Below are positions 28,120-37,574 of a DNA stretch of 45,608 bases, piece by piece. Under the pieces are notes generated by a model that was not told the origin of the DNA, ran no database searches, and saw nothing but the letters and a program-made list of their open reading frames with translations. This stretch comes from Pseudomonadales bacterium (GTDB lineage Bacteria; Pseudomonadota; Gammaproteobacteria; Pseudomonadales; Azotimanducaceae): positions 1-45,608 of the forward strand of contig JANQKS010000094.1 in NCBI GenBank assembly GCA_028281005.1, in the 5' to 3' direction. How positions within the stretch are numbered: position 1 is the stretch's first letter; each line of letters begins with the position of its first letter. The position numbers were made by a program, and so were the translations under genes.

Positions 28120-29151
28120 TTAGGCGGCTTGAGTTTGCAGCAGGGGCCCAAGGGCTTCGGCCAACGCCGTTACCGAGAAGTATTGACGCACACGCGTCTC
28201 GGCTTGGGCTGCAAACGCTTCGCGATCCAATTGCGACGCCTGCAACAGTGCCCGCGAGAATCCGGCGGGGCTGTCTGCATCTGCATAACAACCCAGTGGA
28301 CCCATAACATAACCCGGACCCACCAGCGGCGCGCACGCCACCGGCACACCGGCCAGCAAGGCCTCCAACACAACCAACCCAAACGACTCGACACGCGCGG
28401 TGTGTAACAAAACGTCAAATGCCCTCATGTATTGCGCGGCTTGGGGGAGGAAGCCGGTGATGTGTACATCTTGATGCGCTGCTAATTCGGCGCTAGCCCC
28501 CTCCCCAACAAACACCAACCGTGCATGAGGTACTTCGGCCTTAAATTCAGCAAACGCGTCGGCGGCCAACTGCGGTCGCTTTTTGTAATGCAGGCGGCCT
28601 ACCACACCCACCACAAAGTCCTGCTCAGAGAGCCCCAGATGGGTACGCGCTTGCGCCCGCGATAACAACGCGGCTTGCGACCTTTCTATATTCACCACAT
28701 TCGGCAGCACCAAGGCGTGCCCTACGTGTGCAGCCAGTTCGTCAGCCACAGGTTGTGAAACACCGGCAAATTGAAATCCTGGCGCAAACAAGCGTCGCTT
28801 GAGACGTCGTTGCCAGCGTTCGAAAAAACCAAACTCATGTGCCAACACCACACATGGATTACGCGCCAGCCGAGTCCTCGCGACCGACCAGTAGGCGCGG
28901 TAGCGGTGGCAAATCACCAGATCCCACCGCTGCTGGGCATAGGCATCAAGCTGTCCGCGCAGCCGGGTTGTGTTGCTTAGATCTGCCGCGTGCAGATAGT
29001 CGGCGAAGTTGTGGGGTTCAGCAGCAGCAGCGCCGAGATACACCGTGGTCACCGTTGCGTCCAGCAAATCCGCGGCCTCAATAAAACGCGCGCAAACATT
29101 GTCGAACGGCGGCGTGTCGTGGGGGCAGATTTGCAGAATGCGCGGGTTCAC
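28120..29151 (-). CDS. Glycosyltransferase family 4, LPS core
   Basis: A 343-residue GT-B glycosyltransferase. The C-terminal sugar-nucleotide domain carries the E-x7-E motif in ESFGLVVLEALLAGVPV, VGVVGRLHYKKRP in the linker strand, and a short FVGEGASAEL block. No signal peptide or membrane helix. It is the last gene of the minus-strand core run, six bases after the carbamoyltransferase, at the place where P. aeruginosa has wapH. It therefore probably adds a hexose to the LPS outer core; donor and acceptor are unknown. The start is GTG 29151 (MNPRILQICPHD). Confidence 0.83.
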   Translation of the reverse strand: MNPRILQICPHDTPPFDNVCARFIEAADLLDATVTTVYLGAAAAEPHNFADYLHAADLSNTTRLRGQLDAYAQQRWDLVICHRYRAYWSVARTRLARNPCVVLAHEFGFFERWQRRLKRRLFAPGFQFAGVSQPVADELAAHVGHALVLPNVVNIERSQAALLSRAQARTHLGLSEQDFVVGVVGRLHYKKRPQLAADAFAEFKAEVPHARLVFVGEGASAELAAHQDVHITGFLPQAAQYMRAFDVLLHTARVESFGLVVLEALLAGVPVACAPLVGPGYVMGPLGCYADADSPAGFSRALLQASQLDREAFAAQAETRVRQYFSVTALAEALGPLLQTQAA

Positions 29152-29157
29152 GCGCCT

Positions 29158-30885
29158 TTAGTCATCCTTGGTGACTAACCAGTCTTCCAACACCAGGTAT
29201 TCCAGATCAGAGCCAAAAAACATGTTCAGCGCATCTGTAGGCGAGCAGACCATGGGCTCACCGCGACGATTCAACGATGTGTTCAGTAACACACCATTCC
29301 CTGTTCGCTGCTCCATGGCTTCCAGCAGGGCGTAGTAACGTGGGTTGCTTGACTCGTCCACCACCTGGGCGCGCGCGGTGCCATCTTCATGCACCACTTC
29401 CGGGATGCGCGTTTTCCACGCCTCGGCCACGTCGAAGGTAATGGTCATATACGGCGCTGGATGGTCAGTCTGCAGAATCTCCGGTGCAATTCGATCCAAC
29501 ATGCTTGGACAGAACGGTCGCCAGCGCTCGCGAAACTTGATCTGTTCGTTGATACGATCCGCAATCCCCGGTGAATTGGGGCACCCTAAAATGCTGCGCC
29601 CACCCAAGGCGCGCGGACCAAATTCCATGCGCCCGTGAAACCACGCCACCGGATGCCCCGCAGCTAATACATCCGCGGTCTCCGCAACGGGATCTGTCAT
29701 CTGCCGCCAACGGCATTGGCCTGTGTGCGCCTGCAAGGCAGCCAGGCATGCGTCGTTGTCGTAGCGCGGCCCAAGGTAGGCGTGCTGCATGGCCTGCACG
29801 TTGTCACCCTTTGTCACGGCAACGTAAGACGCAGCACCCAGGGCTGTGCCAGAATCCCCTGAAGCCGGCTGCACAAACAACTCGTCCAAATCATCACGCG
29901 CCAACAAACGCTGATTGAGCTTAACGTTGAGCGCGCCACCCCCGGCAAAAGCCAACTTGCCGGTTTCCGCCAGCACATCCGCCAAATACTCGTCGATGAG
30001 TTTTTGTACCCAGTGTTCAAATAGGTCTTGCATCGAGGCTGCGTAGTGAATGTAGGGGTCGTCTGCGGCGTCACCTACACGCCGCGGCCCTAGCCACTCA
30101 ATTAATTTATCGGTGAAGTAAAACGCTTGACCATCGTCTTTATGCCTACGCAACCCAACCACATTCGCATACTGGGTATTCACCGCAAAACCTTTGCCAC
30201 GCGGCTCTATCAGACGACTTAAGTCATACCTGCTGGGATCACCATAAGGCGCCATACCCATCACTTTGTATTCGCCGTCCAACATTTCAAAACCGAGGTA
30301 CTCGGTCATCGCACCGTACAAACCACCCAGGGAATGAGGGTCGTAGAACTCTTTGATCTTATGAATCCGCCCCTCTTCGCCGTAGCCAAAAAAGGTGGTG
30401 GCATATTCTCCTTTACCATCGACGCCAAGGATCGCGCATTTGTCTGTAAAGCCAGACAAGTGATAGGCGCTCGAAGCATGTGACAGATGATGCTCAACCG
30501 GTACAAACTCTGCCCGATCCCAGTCTATACCGAGGGATTCACCCAGACCGATCACGTTGCGCCGATGTGCGCGGAAGCGGCGGTTGCCGTTTAACAAGGC
30601 ATCCAACACACGGTCTGGCGCATACCAATAACCTCGGGAATACGCCCAGCGTGCAGGGCTGAAGATGCTGATGGGCGCATAAGGAAACGCCACATAGTCC
30701 ACGTCCGACGCTTTCACACCGGCGTACTCCAGGCAGAATCTGGCAGACTTTAACGGCAGACGGTCCTTGGCATGTTTGTCGCGTATAAAACGCTCTTCTT
30801 CGGCCGCCGCGACAATTTCGCCGTCAATCATCAAGGCGGCGGAGGGGTCGTGTTTCAGCGCGCCGGACAAACCCAAGACGATCAT
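29158..30885 (-). CDS. Carbamoyltransferase (NodU/CmcH family), LPS core
   Basis: This family transfers a carbamoyl group from carbamoyl phosphate via carbamoyl-AMP to a hydroxyl. The 575-residue protein has a Kae1-like N-terminal domain with the metal-binding HHLSHASSAY segment and GLSGALKHDPSAALM, a GGGALNVKLNQRLL block, and a C-terminal YrdC-like domain with GRMEFGPRALGGRSIL. Full length for the family. P. aeruginosa carries a homologue in the same place (PA5005), and its LPS heptose II bears an O-carbamoyl group, so this is the likely role here. ATG 30885 has AAGGA five bases upstream. A 102-base gap separates it from the upstream kinase gene. Confidence 0.9.
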   Translation of the reverse strand: MIVLGLSGALKHDPSAALMIDGEIVAAAEEERFIRDKHAKDRLPLKSARFCLEYAGVKASDVDYVAFPYAPISIFSPARWAYSRGYWYAPDRVLDALLNGNRRFRAHRRNVIGLGESLGIDWDRAEFVPVEHHLSHASSAYHLSGFTDKCAILGVDGKGEYATTFFGYGEEGRIHKIKEFYDPHSLGGLYGAMTEYLGFEMLDGEYKVMGMAPYGDPSRYDLSRLIEPRGKGFAVNTQYANVVGLRRHKDDGQAFYFTDKLIEWLGPRRVGDAADDPYIHYAASMQDLFEHWVQKLIDEYLADVLAETGKLAFAGGGALNVKLNQRLLARDDLDELFVQPASGDSGTALGAASYVAVTKGDNVQAMQHAYLGPRYDNDACLAALQAHTGQCRWRQMTDPVAETADVLAAGHPVAWFHGRMEFGPRALGGRSILGCPNSPGIADRINEQIKFRERWRPFCPSMLDRIAPEILQTDHPAPYMTITFDVAEAWKTRIPEVVHEDGTARAQVVDESSNPRYYALLEAMEQRTGNGVLLNTSLNRRGEPMVCSPTDALNMFFGSDLEYLVLEDWLVTKDD

Positions 30886-30987
30886 ATAATTCCTTTATTC
30901 TGCATACTCTGGATTCTCCGCCCTTCTAACCTGCATGCACAGCCGCGCATATAAGCAGCACCACCAACCCACACCCTTAGTTCGGCC

Positions 30988-32394
30988 TTAGCCGCTGTGA
31001 TACAAGCCGCGTTGCTCTAGGGCCTGTACCCATTGCTCATGCAGCTCCGGGTAATCGGTCCAATTGGCTAAAAACCGCGCGATATCTTTGTCTGCTGCCC
31101 CCGGTCGCAACGCATCGTAGTCGATTAACACCACCCGGTCTTGCGCCAACACAAAATTGGTGGCTTTGAGATCACCATGCTGCAGTCCCGCTGCGGCGAG
31201 AGATTGCAACACCGTCACGGTGTCGTCCACATATTTGTGACAATCTTGCGGATGGGTCGCCAGCTCTTGGGCTAGATTACGCTCGCCGCAATCGGGCATC
31301 ACCAGATAACACACGCCACGTAACCAGCCCCACTTCTGTTCTAACAGAGCTACCGGCTTGGCCGTGCTTATCCCCAAAAAGGCTAAATGGTGACCATTAC
31401 ACCAGGCGTCCCGCGGGCGCCGTTTGAACCAACGCCGCAGGCGATGAGAAAACGATTTCAAATTGTAGCGTTTGACGATATAGCTTTGGTCGTCTTCTAC
31501 ATAAACGCGCACCACCGTTGAGCTATTGCCAAGCTTCAAAGGTGTACCCTCACCGACCATGACTTCAGCGAACAGCATAAAACGCTGTAATAAATGCCAA
31601 TGCTGCCGGTCGCACAGGAAATTGTGATTAAACGACTTGTGCTGCACAAACTCAGTGCAGTCACGCTGAGTCTTTTTTAAGTAGCGGCGTACCCGCTGTT
31701 TACGCTGCTGCAAGGTGAGCTTGCGCAGCATTTGGGCCGAGCCCATGCGGTTAACATAGGCCCCGCGCGACGCGCTATAGACAGCCCACACTTCATCAAT
31801 TTCGCCGTCCATTAAGGGCGGGCGTTGTGCCAGTAACATGGCTAAATTCAGAAACTGCTGCCGTAAGAGATAAGCAGGCCGAATACCGTCCGCGTCGATG
31901 GCGTAGTAGTTACCGCTGCAGCGCAGGAAGTTAAATATATGCACGTCGGACTGCATCAGGTTGGCATCATGTAAACGCGCCAGTATCTGCACCGCGGCCA
32001 GCATGTCTTCGCTGTTGTCGTCGCGCAGGTTTTGCGGCTCTGACAAGGCTTCGAAAAACACAACAAACCCCGTACCGTCCGCGGTGGCGCCCTGATCGAG
32101 GAGCTGCGGCGTTTTGATACCCGCGTCGGCAATGCGCGCAGCACCGGCCAACTCTCTTTGCCAATAACGGCGCGCGCGTTTGCCATAAAACAGTTTGGCA
32201 AACACCTGCTGACCCTGATGTTGAGCAAATCCACTCACCCTGCGGCCGGGTAACACCCGTGCCACCGAAGTGAAGGTCAACTCCGTTACAAGTTGCGCGC
32301 CAACATCTTCTTTCGGGTCCAGGCACAACTCCACCACAAAGGGCGGCACGAGGTCGTGGCCAACAGCGGCCAAACCCGCGGGGGAAAACTTCAT
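30988..32394 (-). CDS. LPS-core kinase-like protein with two kinase folds (PA5006-like)
   Basis: A 468-residue protein with two protein-kinase-like folds of the WaaP/Kdo-kinase type. In the first half LHDANLMQSDVHIFNFL and YAIDADGIRP stand for catalytic-loop and metal motifs with an altered loop (SDVHIFNF). In the second half LQHGDLKATNFVL and LIDYDALRP are textbook kinase loop and DFG-like motifs. The C-terminal half is thus the probable active kinase; the first may be weak or structural. The start overlaps the waaP stop by ATGA. P. aeruginosa has PA5006 here. It probably phosphorylates an inner-core heptose, or helps WaaP; this is inference. Confidence 0.82.
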   Translation of the reverse strand: MKFSPAGLAAVGHDLVPPFVVELCLDPKEDVGAQLVTELTFTSVARVLPGRRVSGFAQHQGQQVFAKLFYGKRARRYWQRELAGAARIADAGIKTPQLLDQGATADGTGFVVFFEALSEPQNLRDDNSEDMLAAVQILARLHDANLMQSDVHIFNFLRCSGNYYAIDADGIRPAYLLRQQFLNLAMLLAQRPPLMDGEIDEVWAVYSASRGAYVNRMGSAQMLRKLTLQQRKQRVRRYLKKTQRDCTEFVQHKSFNHNFLCDRQHWHLLQRFMLFAEVMVGEGTPLKLGNSSTVVRVYVEDDQSYIVKRYNLKSFSHRLRRWFKRRPRDAWCNGHHLAFLGISTAKPVALLEQKWGWLRGVCYLVMPDCGERNLAQELATHPQDCHKYVDDTVTVLQSLAAAGLQHGDLKATNFVLAQDRVVLIDYDALRPGAADKDIARFLANWTDYPELHEQWVQALEQRGLYHSG

Positions 32395-33236
32395 GAGCGG
32401 TAAACACCTTTCACGACACGTTTGCGCAAACCTTCGTCGTAGAGTTTTTCCGCACGTTGCAACACGCTGCGCCAGAACGCTCCACGCTCAGCGAACTCTT
32501 GACGTAGAGAGCGGCCGCTGTAGAGACGCACAAAACGCAGCCAATCCCGGCGGCTGAAGCCGAGATCAAGACTTGAGAACAGCAAGGCGGCCAGATCTCG
32601 CCGTAACCAACGTTCCGGTACTTGATCAAAGTGGCGGGCACGGTGTAGATCCAAGACCGCCAGCTTAATTTCATCGTCGGCAAAACATGTATCGTTGGCC
32701 AGCAAGTGACAGATGTAAAAATCCCGATGCACAAACCCACGTTTGTGGAACTGCCGCGCAAAATTTGCCACCGCGTAGAGCATCCGCTGTTTTACAAGTG
32801 GTTCGGGAGGAGACTGTGGCCAGTTGTCGGTAAGGTCCTCCAGACTGGTATAACCCTCCAACTCGTCACACAGCACAAAAGACTGCCGCGACGCCAAACT
32901 ACCCTGAGAGGCCGCAAAAGCCGCCGCCACCGGCGCCGCTATGCCCGCCGCCAAGAGACCGCGACAGGCTTCAAACTCATTGGCAGCGCCGACCACCGGC
33001 TGCTTCAACTGTAACCAGTTCTTAAACACTTCACCCCAACCGACCCCGTAGTGCAGTTTGACAAAGTACGAGCGGTCACCCAGTTTCACCCGCATGGTGC
33101 GACGACCGGGGACATCGCGGAACACTTCACCTTGTAACTCAAATGCTTGCTGCAACACGTTCGCCGGCGTCCACAACGCGGCGATGTCTTCGCGTAGATA
33201 AAGACTCTCAGCGTCCAGCGGCCGCAGCTCAGTCAC
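32391..33236 (-). CDS. waaP: LPS core heptose(I) kinase WaaP
   Basis: WaaP phosphorylates heptose I of the LPS inner core, which lets divalent cations cross-link the outer membrane. The 281-residue protein matches E. coli WaaP along its length: GEVFRDVPGRRTMRV, SYFVKLHYGVGWGEVFKN, GFVHRDFYICHLL with the catalytic Asp, and LAVLDLHRARHFDQVP with the metal-binding Asp. RRDLAALLFSSLDLGFSRRD closes the domain. GTG 33236 overlaps the waaG stop (GTGA), and its own stop overlaps the next gene, so all three are coupled. The wapP and wapQ kinases that sit beside waaP in P. aeruginosa are not present. Confidence 0.95.
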   Translation of the reverse strand: MTELRPLDAESLYLREDIAALWTPANVLQQAFELQGEVFRDVPGRRTMRVKLGDRSYFVKLHYGVGWGEVFKNWLQLKQPVVGAANEFEACRGLLAAGIAAPVAAAFAASQGSLASRQSFVLCDELEGYTSLEDLTDNWPQSPPEPLVKQRMLYAVANFARQFHKRGFVHRDFYICHLLANDTCFADDEIKLAVLDLHRARHFDQVPERWLRRDLAALLFSSLDLGFSRRDWLRFVRLYSGRSLRQEFAERGAFWRSVLQRAEKLYDEGLRKRVVKGVYRS

Positions 33237-35533
33237 GGCGGGCTCTCCGCCAAGGGCGCACGCCGTTGTTCAATGTTGGCCTCAATGATCTGCAGGGCCT
33301 TCTGCGGCATGTTGTAGAGGTCTTCGTGTTGTTGCCCAAATGCGACACCATTGGCCTGCCAACGCTGACGCAAACCAACATCCCGCAACACCTCTTCCAC
33401 GGCTGCGTCCAACTGAGTTTGAACAAACGGTTCCGGCAGCACCATGCCAGCGTCCGCATCAGATATGTAGTGAGCAAAGCCGCAGGCACCGGAAGCGATC
33501 ACCGGCAAGCCGGCAATCACCGCCTCAATGAGCACCATGCCACCGCTTTCCATATAGGCAGGATGCACCATAAGATCCGCGGCCTGTAAAACCGCGGGAA
33601 TGTCATCGCGACCTTTTTGGATGATCAGTTTGTCAGCAACCCCCAAGGTTTTGGCTTGACGTTGAAACTGGCGCGGATTGTCTTGCCCGATGACCAGCAA
33701 GCGTACGTTTGCTGCTAAATCCTGCGGCAATCTGGCGAGTGTGTGCAGCACGCGGTCCAAACCTTTAGTGATGAACCCGCTGCCAATTAACACTAAGAGT
33801 TGGTCGGCATCTCCCAGCTCAAACTCAGCGCGCACCGCAGCGCGCAAATCCTGCCAGTTGTCCGGCCGCGCCCGGTCGCGGTTGACGCCGGGGGGCAGCA
33901 GCGAAAGACGTGTATCGTCGGTGTGGTAATACTGTTGATATTGACCACGTTGGCTGTCGGCAATAAGCATAATGTGGGTGTGTGACGCCGGGCCAAATAC
34001 GTCGCGCTCAAAGCCAGACATCACTTTGTATCTGTCCGTGCGCCGGTACAACGCCGTGCGCATGCTGTGTGCTTTGTGTTCGAAGCAAGAATCGGCGGCG
34101 TAATACAGATCTAGTCCAGGTAAACGGTTAAAGCCAATGACCGCGGCGGCTTGTCGCCACTTTGCATCTTCTTGCACAGCGCGCGCAAAACTTTCGTACC
34201 GGGTGTGATTGGACACCCCTGCCGACTCGACTTCGATGACACGAAACCCGTCGGGTATATCTGCCTGCCATTCCATGCAGTACACCAATATGTCATAACC
34301 CTGAGCCTGGGCAGTCAGCGCAATACGCATGAAATCGCGCTGTAAGCCGCCGTAAGGGAAGTATTTAAACAATATGAAGATCAACAGTGGGCGGCTACCG
34401 TGGGCAAAGCGCTCCAGATAGTCGACCGTATTCGGCACCAGTTGAAACAGTGTGGCTTGATGTTTCGCCGCTTTGCCATTGCGCTGCCATTCATCCCGCC
34501 GGGTTGAGGTAAGCACTTCCACCAGGGCCTGGTCGAGGGCTAGCTGGGAAAACGGTGTGGCTAACACAATGCCAGCGTCGTGCTCGGCGAGGTATTTGGC
34601 ATACCCACAGTTGCGCGTCACCACCGCGGGTAATCCCGCCAGCATGGCTTCTATAATGACCATACCTGCAGTTTCATCATAAGCCGGGTGCAACAAGGCA
34701 TCCGCCGCAAACAGAAAGCGCGGCACATCATCGCGGCCTTCGGTGAAAAACGTCACCTGCCCCGCTAATCCTAGGCGCATCGCCATGCGCTCAAACGCTT
34801 CACCTTTGTCTTTGCCAAGCACAAATAGGTGCGTACGGAGGCGCAACTCATCCGGCAGAGCCGCCACCGCACTCAAGGCCCTGTCCAAACCCTTTTTGAT
34901 AAAACCCGAGCCTATAAACAACACCACCAGGGCATCGTCGGCCAACTCAAACTCCGCACGGAAGCTGGCACGCACCTCTTCAGCATTGTCAGGCGCAATA
35001 CGATCCGGCTCAATGCCCGGCGGTAGCGGGTGAAAGCGTCCTGCCTGCGTCTGGTAGTGCAGGCGATAAAGCGGTTGCTCAACATCGGACAACATCAGGA
35101 TTTCGGTCGTGGAGTGTTTACCAAACACCGCCGCTTCAGCTTTATGGAAACTCTTAAACCTCGGTAACAGGCGATACCATGGGCTGCGTTGCGACAGCGC
35201 CTTGGCGATATAACAGGAGTCTCCTGCGTAATAAACATCCAGGCCGGGCATCTTGTTAAACCCCACCACCAGATCAAAGTCCGCATTGGCCACAGCAGTT
35301 TGCACGTGTTCGGCAAAATGTTCATATTGCGAATGGCGGTTTAAACCCGTAATCGGCGCCACCTCAACTTCCAAGTCCGCCAACTGCGGGTCATCCAAGG
35401 AGGGCGCGTTCCATCGCAAGGTGAACACTTTGACCTGGTGACCGCGGTTCAAACACTCACGCGCAACTTTCAGCATGTCACGCTGAATACCGCCGTATGG
35501 GAAGTACTTAAAAATGCAAAAAGCGAAGCGCAC
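33233..35533 (-). CDS. waaG: Tandem WaaG-type glycosyltransferase, two fused domains
   Basis: WaaG adds the first hexose to heptose II of the LPS core from a UDP-sugar. This 766-residue chain contains two complete WaaG-like GT4 units in series: residues 1 to about 380 and about 383 to 766. Each begins with a KYFPYGG-QRD motif, contains a GSGF-KGLDR donor loop, and ends with HPAY followed by an E-x7-E pair (ETAGMVIIE in the first, ESGGMVLIE in the second). Single WaaG is about 375 residues. Both halves look catalytically intact and have diverged well beyond a recent duplication. Start GTG 35533 shares a base with the waaC stop (TAGTG); an open frame to 35620 is less likely. It may add two consecutive sugars. 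Confidence 0.92.
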   Translation of the reverse strand: MRFAFCIFKYFPYGGIQRDMLKVARECLNRGHQVKVFTLRWNAPSLDDPQLADLEVEVAPITGLNRHSQYEHFAEHVQTAVANADFDLVVGFNKMPGLDVYYAGDSCYIAKALSQRSPWYRLLPRFKSFHKAEAAVFGKHSTTEILMLSDVEQPLYRLHYQTQAGRFHPLPPGIEPDRIAPDNAEEVRASFRAEFELADDALVVLFIGSGFIKKGLDRALSAVAALPDELRLRTHLFVLGKDKGEAFERMAMRLGLAGQVTFFTEGRDDVPRFLFAADALLHPAYDETAGMVIIEAMLAGLPAVVTRNCGYAKYLAEHDAGIVLATPFSQLALDQALVEVLTSTRRDEWQRNGKAAKHQATLFQLVPNTVDYLERFAHGSRPLLIFILFKYFPYGGLQRDFMRIALTAQAQGYDILVYCMEWQADIPDGFRVIEVESAGVSNHTRYESFARAVQEDAKWRQAAAVIGFNRLPGLDLYYAADSCFEHKAHSMRTALYRRTDRYKVMSGFERDVFGPASHTHIMLIADSQRGQYQQYYHTDDTRLSLLPPGVNRDRARPDNWQDLRAAVRAEFELGDADQLLVLIGSGFITKGLDRVLHTLARLPQDLAANVRLLVIGQDNPRQFQRQAKTLGVADKLIIQKGRDDIPAVLQAADLMVHPAYMESGGMVLIEAVIAGLPVIASGACGFAHYISDADAGMVLPEPFVQTQLDAAVEEVLRDVGLRQRWQANGVAFGQQHEDLYNMPQKALQIIEANIEQRRAPLAESPP

Positions 35534-36585
35534 TAGTCCACCTGAGCCATGGCCGGTAGCGCTTGCATCAGTTGTTGCGTTCGTTGCCACACTTGCTGCG
35601 GTGCCAACGTCGCAAAACAAGGCGGCTCAACGATATCGTCCTGCCAAAGCAATGGGTCACCTTGATAGTCACGGCAGCGCTTGGAGAGGCAGGGCGAGCA
35701 GTGGGTGGTGGTCTGGAGATAGTCAGCTTGCAGCCCACGGCAACCGGTTAGAGTTCCGCTGGTGGGCCCATACAGGCCCAGAGTTGGTGTACCTAACGCT
35801 GCGCTATAGTGGCACAACCCGGAATCCACACCAATCACCGCCGCCGCTTGGCGCAAAGCACTGCCCAGCTCGGACAGAGACATACGTTCGCGCACAATGG
35901 CGTTACCCGTGGCGGCAATCTGTTGTGCGCGCAGGCGTTCAGCTTCATCCCCCCAGGTCACCACAGGTTCATAACCGGCTGCATGGATAAGACCGGCCAG
36001 AGCCTGCCACATGGGGGTCGGCCAGTGTTTCGTCTGCCAAGTGGTGCCGTGTAACAGCCAAACTTCTGAGGAGCGCGGACCGTCATACTCCAAGCTGGTG
36101 ACCGCCGGCTGGTCGAGCGTATAACCCAAGGCCGACGCCAGTAACTGCCGCTGGCGGTCGATGGCATGCTGTGCCGCGTCCACCTTATGCCCGCGCCCAT
36201 AAGCAAAGGCCGACCAAGGCTCCCTGGCGCTGGTAAATGAAAAGCCGGTGCGATGCCCCTGCGCCAGGAGCGAGACCGCCGCACTTTTCAGCAAGCCTTG
36301 GGAATCGACGACCAGGTCGTAGCGAGTGTCGCGCAGCGCTTTACGAAAAGCGATCATCTCCCGGGTGGCGCTGGGCAAAGTTTTGCGCCAACGCCGCCAG
36401 GCGATAGGCAATACCCGCCGTACACCCGGATGAGCCGCCGGGATGTCGGCAAAAGCTTCTTCTACTACCCAGTCGATTTGCGCGCCATGTTGGGCTGCAT
36501 CGGTCACTGCCGGTAAGGCATGAATCACATCCCCTAGGGAGGACATTTTGATCAGCAGCACTTTGTCGACTTGAGGGCCGCTCAT
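35533..36585 (-). CDS. waaC: LPS heptosyltransferase I
   Basis: WaaC adds the first L-glycero-D-manno-heptose from ADP-heptose to Kdo. The 350-residue GT9 enzyme begins VLLIKMSSLGDVIHALPAVTDA, which matches WaaC (as opposed to WaaF), with the WVVEEAFADIPAAHP block and VIGVDSGLCHYSAALGTPT plus GLYGPTSGTLTG in the C-terminal nucleotide domain. The start ATG at 36585 overlaps the waaF stop (ATGA) and its stop overlaps the waaG start. Cytoplasmic face of the inner membrane. Confidence 0.94.
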   Translation of the reverse strand: MSGPQVDKVLLIKMSSLGDVIHALPAVTDAAQHGAQIDWVVEEAFADIPAAHPGVRRVLPIAWRRWRKTLPSATREMIAFRKALRDTRYDLVVDSQGLLKSAAVSLLAQGHRTGFSFTSAREPWSAFAYGRGHKVDAAQHAIDRQRQLLASALGYTLDQPAVTSLEYDGPRSSEVWLLHGTTWQTKHWPTPMWQALAGLIHAAGYEPVVTWGDEAERLRAQQIAATGNAIVRERMSLSELGSALRQAAAVIGVDSGLCHYSAALGTPTLGLYGPTSGTLTGCRGLQADYLQTTTHCSPCLSKRCRDYQGDPLLWQDDIVEPPCFATLAPQQVWQRTQQLMQALPAMAQVD

Positions 36586-37574
36586 CCCTGCAGTTGATCC
36601 AACACCAATTCCGGCTTAAGGGTACGCAGACAATCTAAGTGCCCCAATGGGCATGTCCGCTGGAAACAAGGCCTACACGCCAGTTCCAAGGCCACCACTT
36701 TAGCAGCATCCCCCAGCGGTGGGGTAAAGCCCGGTGAGGTCGAGCCGAACACGCCAACCGTGGGTCGACCCAGGGCGCAGGCGATGTGCATCAGACCAGA
36801 GTCGTTGCACACCACTTGATCACACAGGGACAATAGATCAACCGCCTCCAGGAGCTGGGTACGGCCGGCCAAATTGACGCAGCCCGGCGCTAACCCAGCT
36901 ATTTGCTCAGCATCGTCGGCGTCGTTCGGTGAACCCATGAGCCACACTTGCCCCCCCCGCTTAAGCAACTCGCGCGCCACCGCCGCATAATGTTGGGCTG
37001 GCCATTTTTTTGCCGCGCCAAACTCAGCGCCGGGACACAAGGCGGTGACTTGGCCGGTGTGCAGGCCAAATTTTTCGAGGCAGCGCGCTTGATTCGCTGC
37101 GTCCACTTGCAATGTTGGCAGTGGATAGGGTGTCGCGGGAAGGCGGCCGGCCTCGTCCGCCAACGCCATAAAACGCTCGATCATGAGAGGATAAGCGGAT
37201 TTGTCCAGCTTGCGGCGGTCATTTAGCAACACAAAACGCGCCTCTCCTTGCCACCCCACACGGCGCGGTACACCGGCAAACCAAGGCACCAGCGCGGATT
37301 TCCAACTGTTTGGCAGTACGTATGCCACGTCAAATTGGTGGCCGGCCAACTGCGCCCCTAACTGACGTCGTTTGCTCCAACCAAATTCACCGTGGGGAAA
37401 GTTGGCCGTATAGACCGCTTGGACCTCACTCATGCGTGAGGCCAGAGGTGCGGTAGCAGGCGGCGCCACGACATGCAGTTCCAGCTGATCGTGGCGCGCT
37501 GCCAGACACTGCACCAGAGTGTGGGCCATCACCATGTCCCCGACCCAGGCTGGCGCGATGATAAGCGCTTTCAC
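36582..37574 (-). CDS. waaF: LPS heptosyltransferase II
   Basis: WaaF adds heptose II to heptose I of the core. The 330-residue GT9 protein begins KALIIAPAWVGDMVMAHTLVQ, matches WaaF in PGAEFGAAKKWPAQHYA, and carries VCNDSGLMHIACALGRPTVGVFGSTSPGFTPP in the donor-binding domain. I take GTG 37574 as the start since it overlaps the ilvE stop (GTGA) and gives the family N terminus; GTG 37592 in the same frame lies inside ilvE. A conserved double-cysteine segment near the C terminus (CRPCFQRTCPLGHLDC) is seen in many WaaF proteins. Confidence 0.95.
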   Translation of the reverse strand: MKALIIAPAWVGDMVMAHTLVQCLAARHDQLELHVVAPPATAPLASRMSEVQAVYTANFPHGEFGWSKRRQLGAQLAGHQFDVAYVLPNSWKSALVPWFAGVPRRVGWQGEARFVLLNDRRKLDKSAYPLMIERFMALADEAGRLPATPYPLPTLQVDAANQARCLEKFGLHTGQVTALCPGAEFGAAKKWPAQHYAAVARELLKRGGQVWLMGSPNDADDAEQIAGLAPGCVNLAGRTQLLEAVDLLSLCDQVVCNDSGLMHIACALGRPTVGVFGSTSPGFTPPLGDAAKVVALELACRPCFQRTCPLGHLDCLRTLKPELVLDQLQG

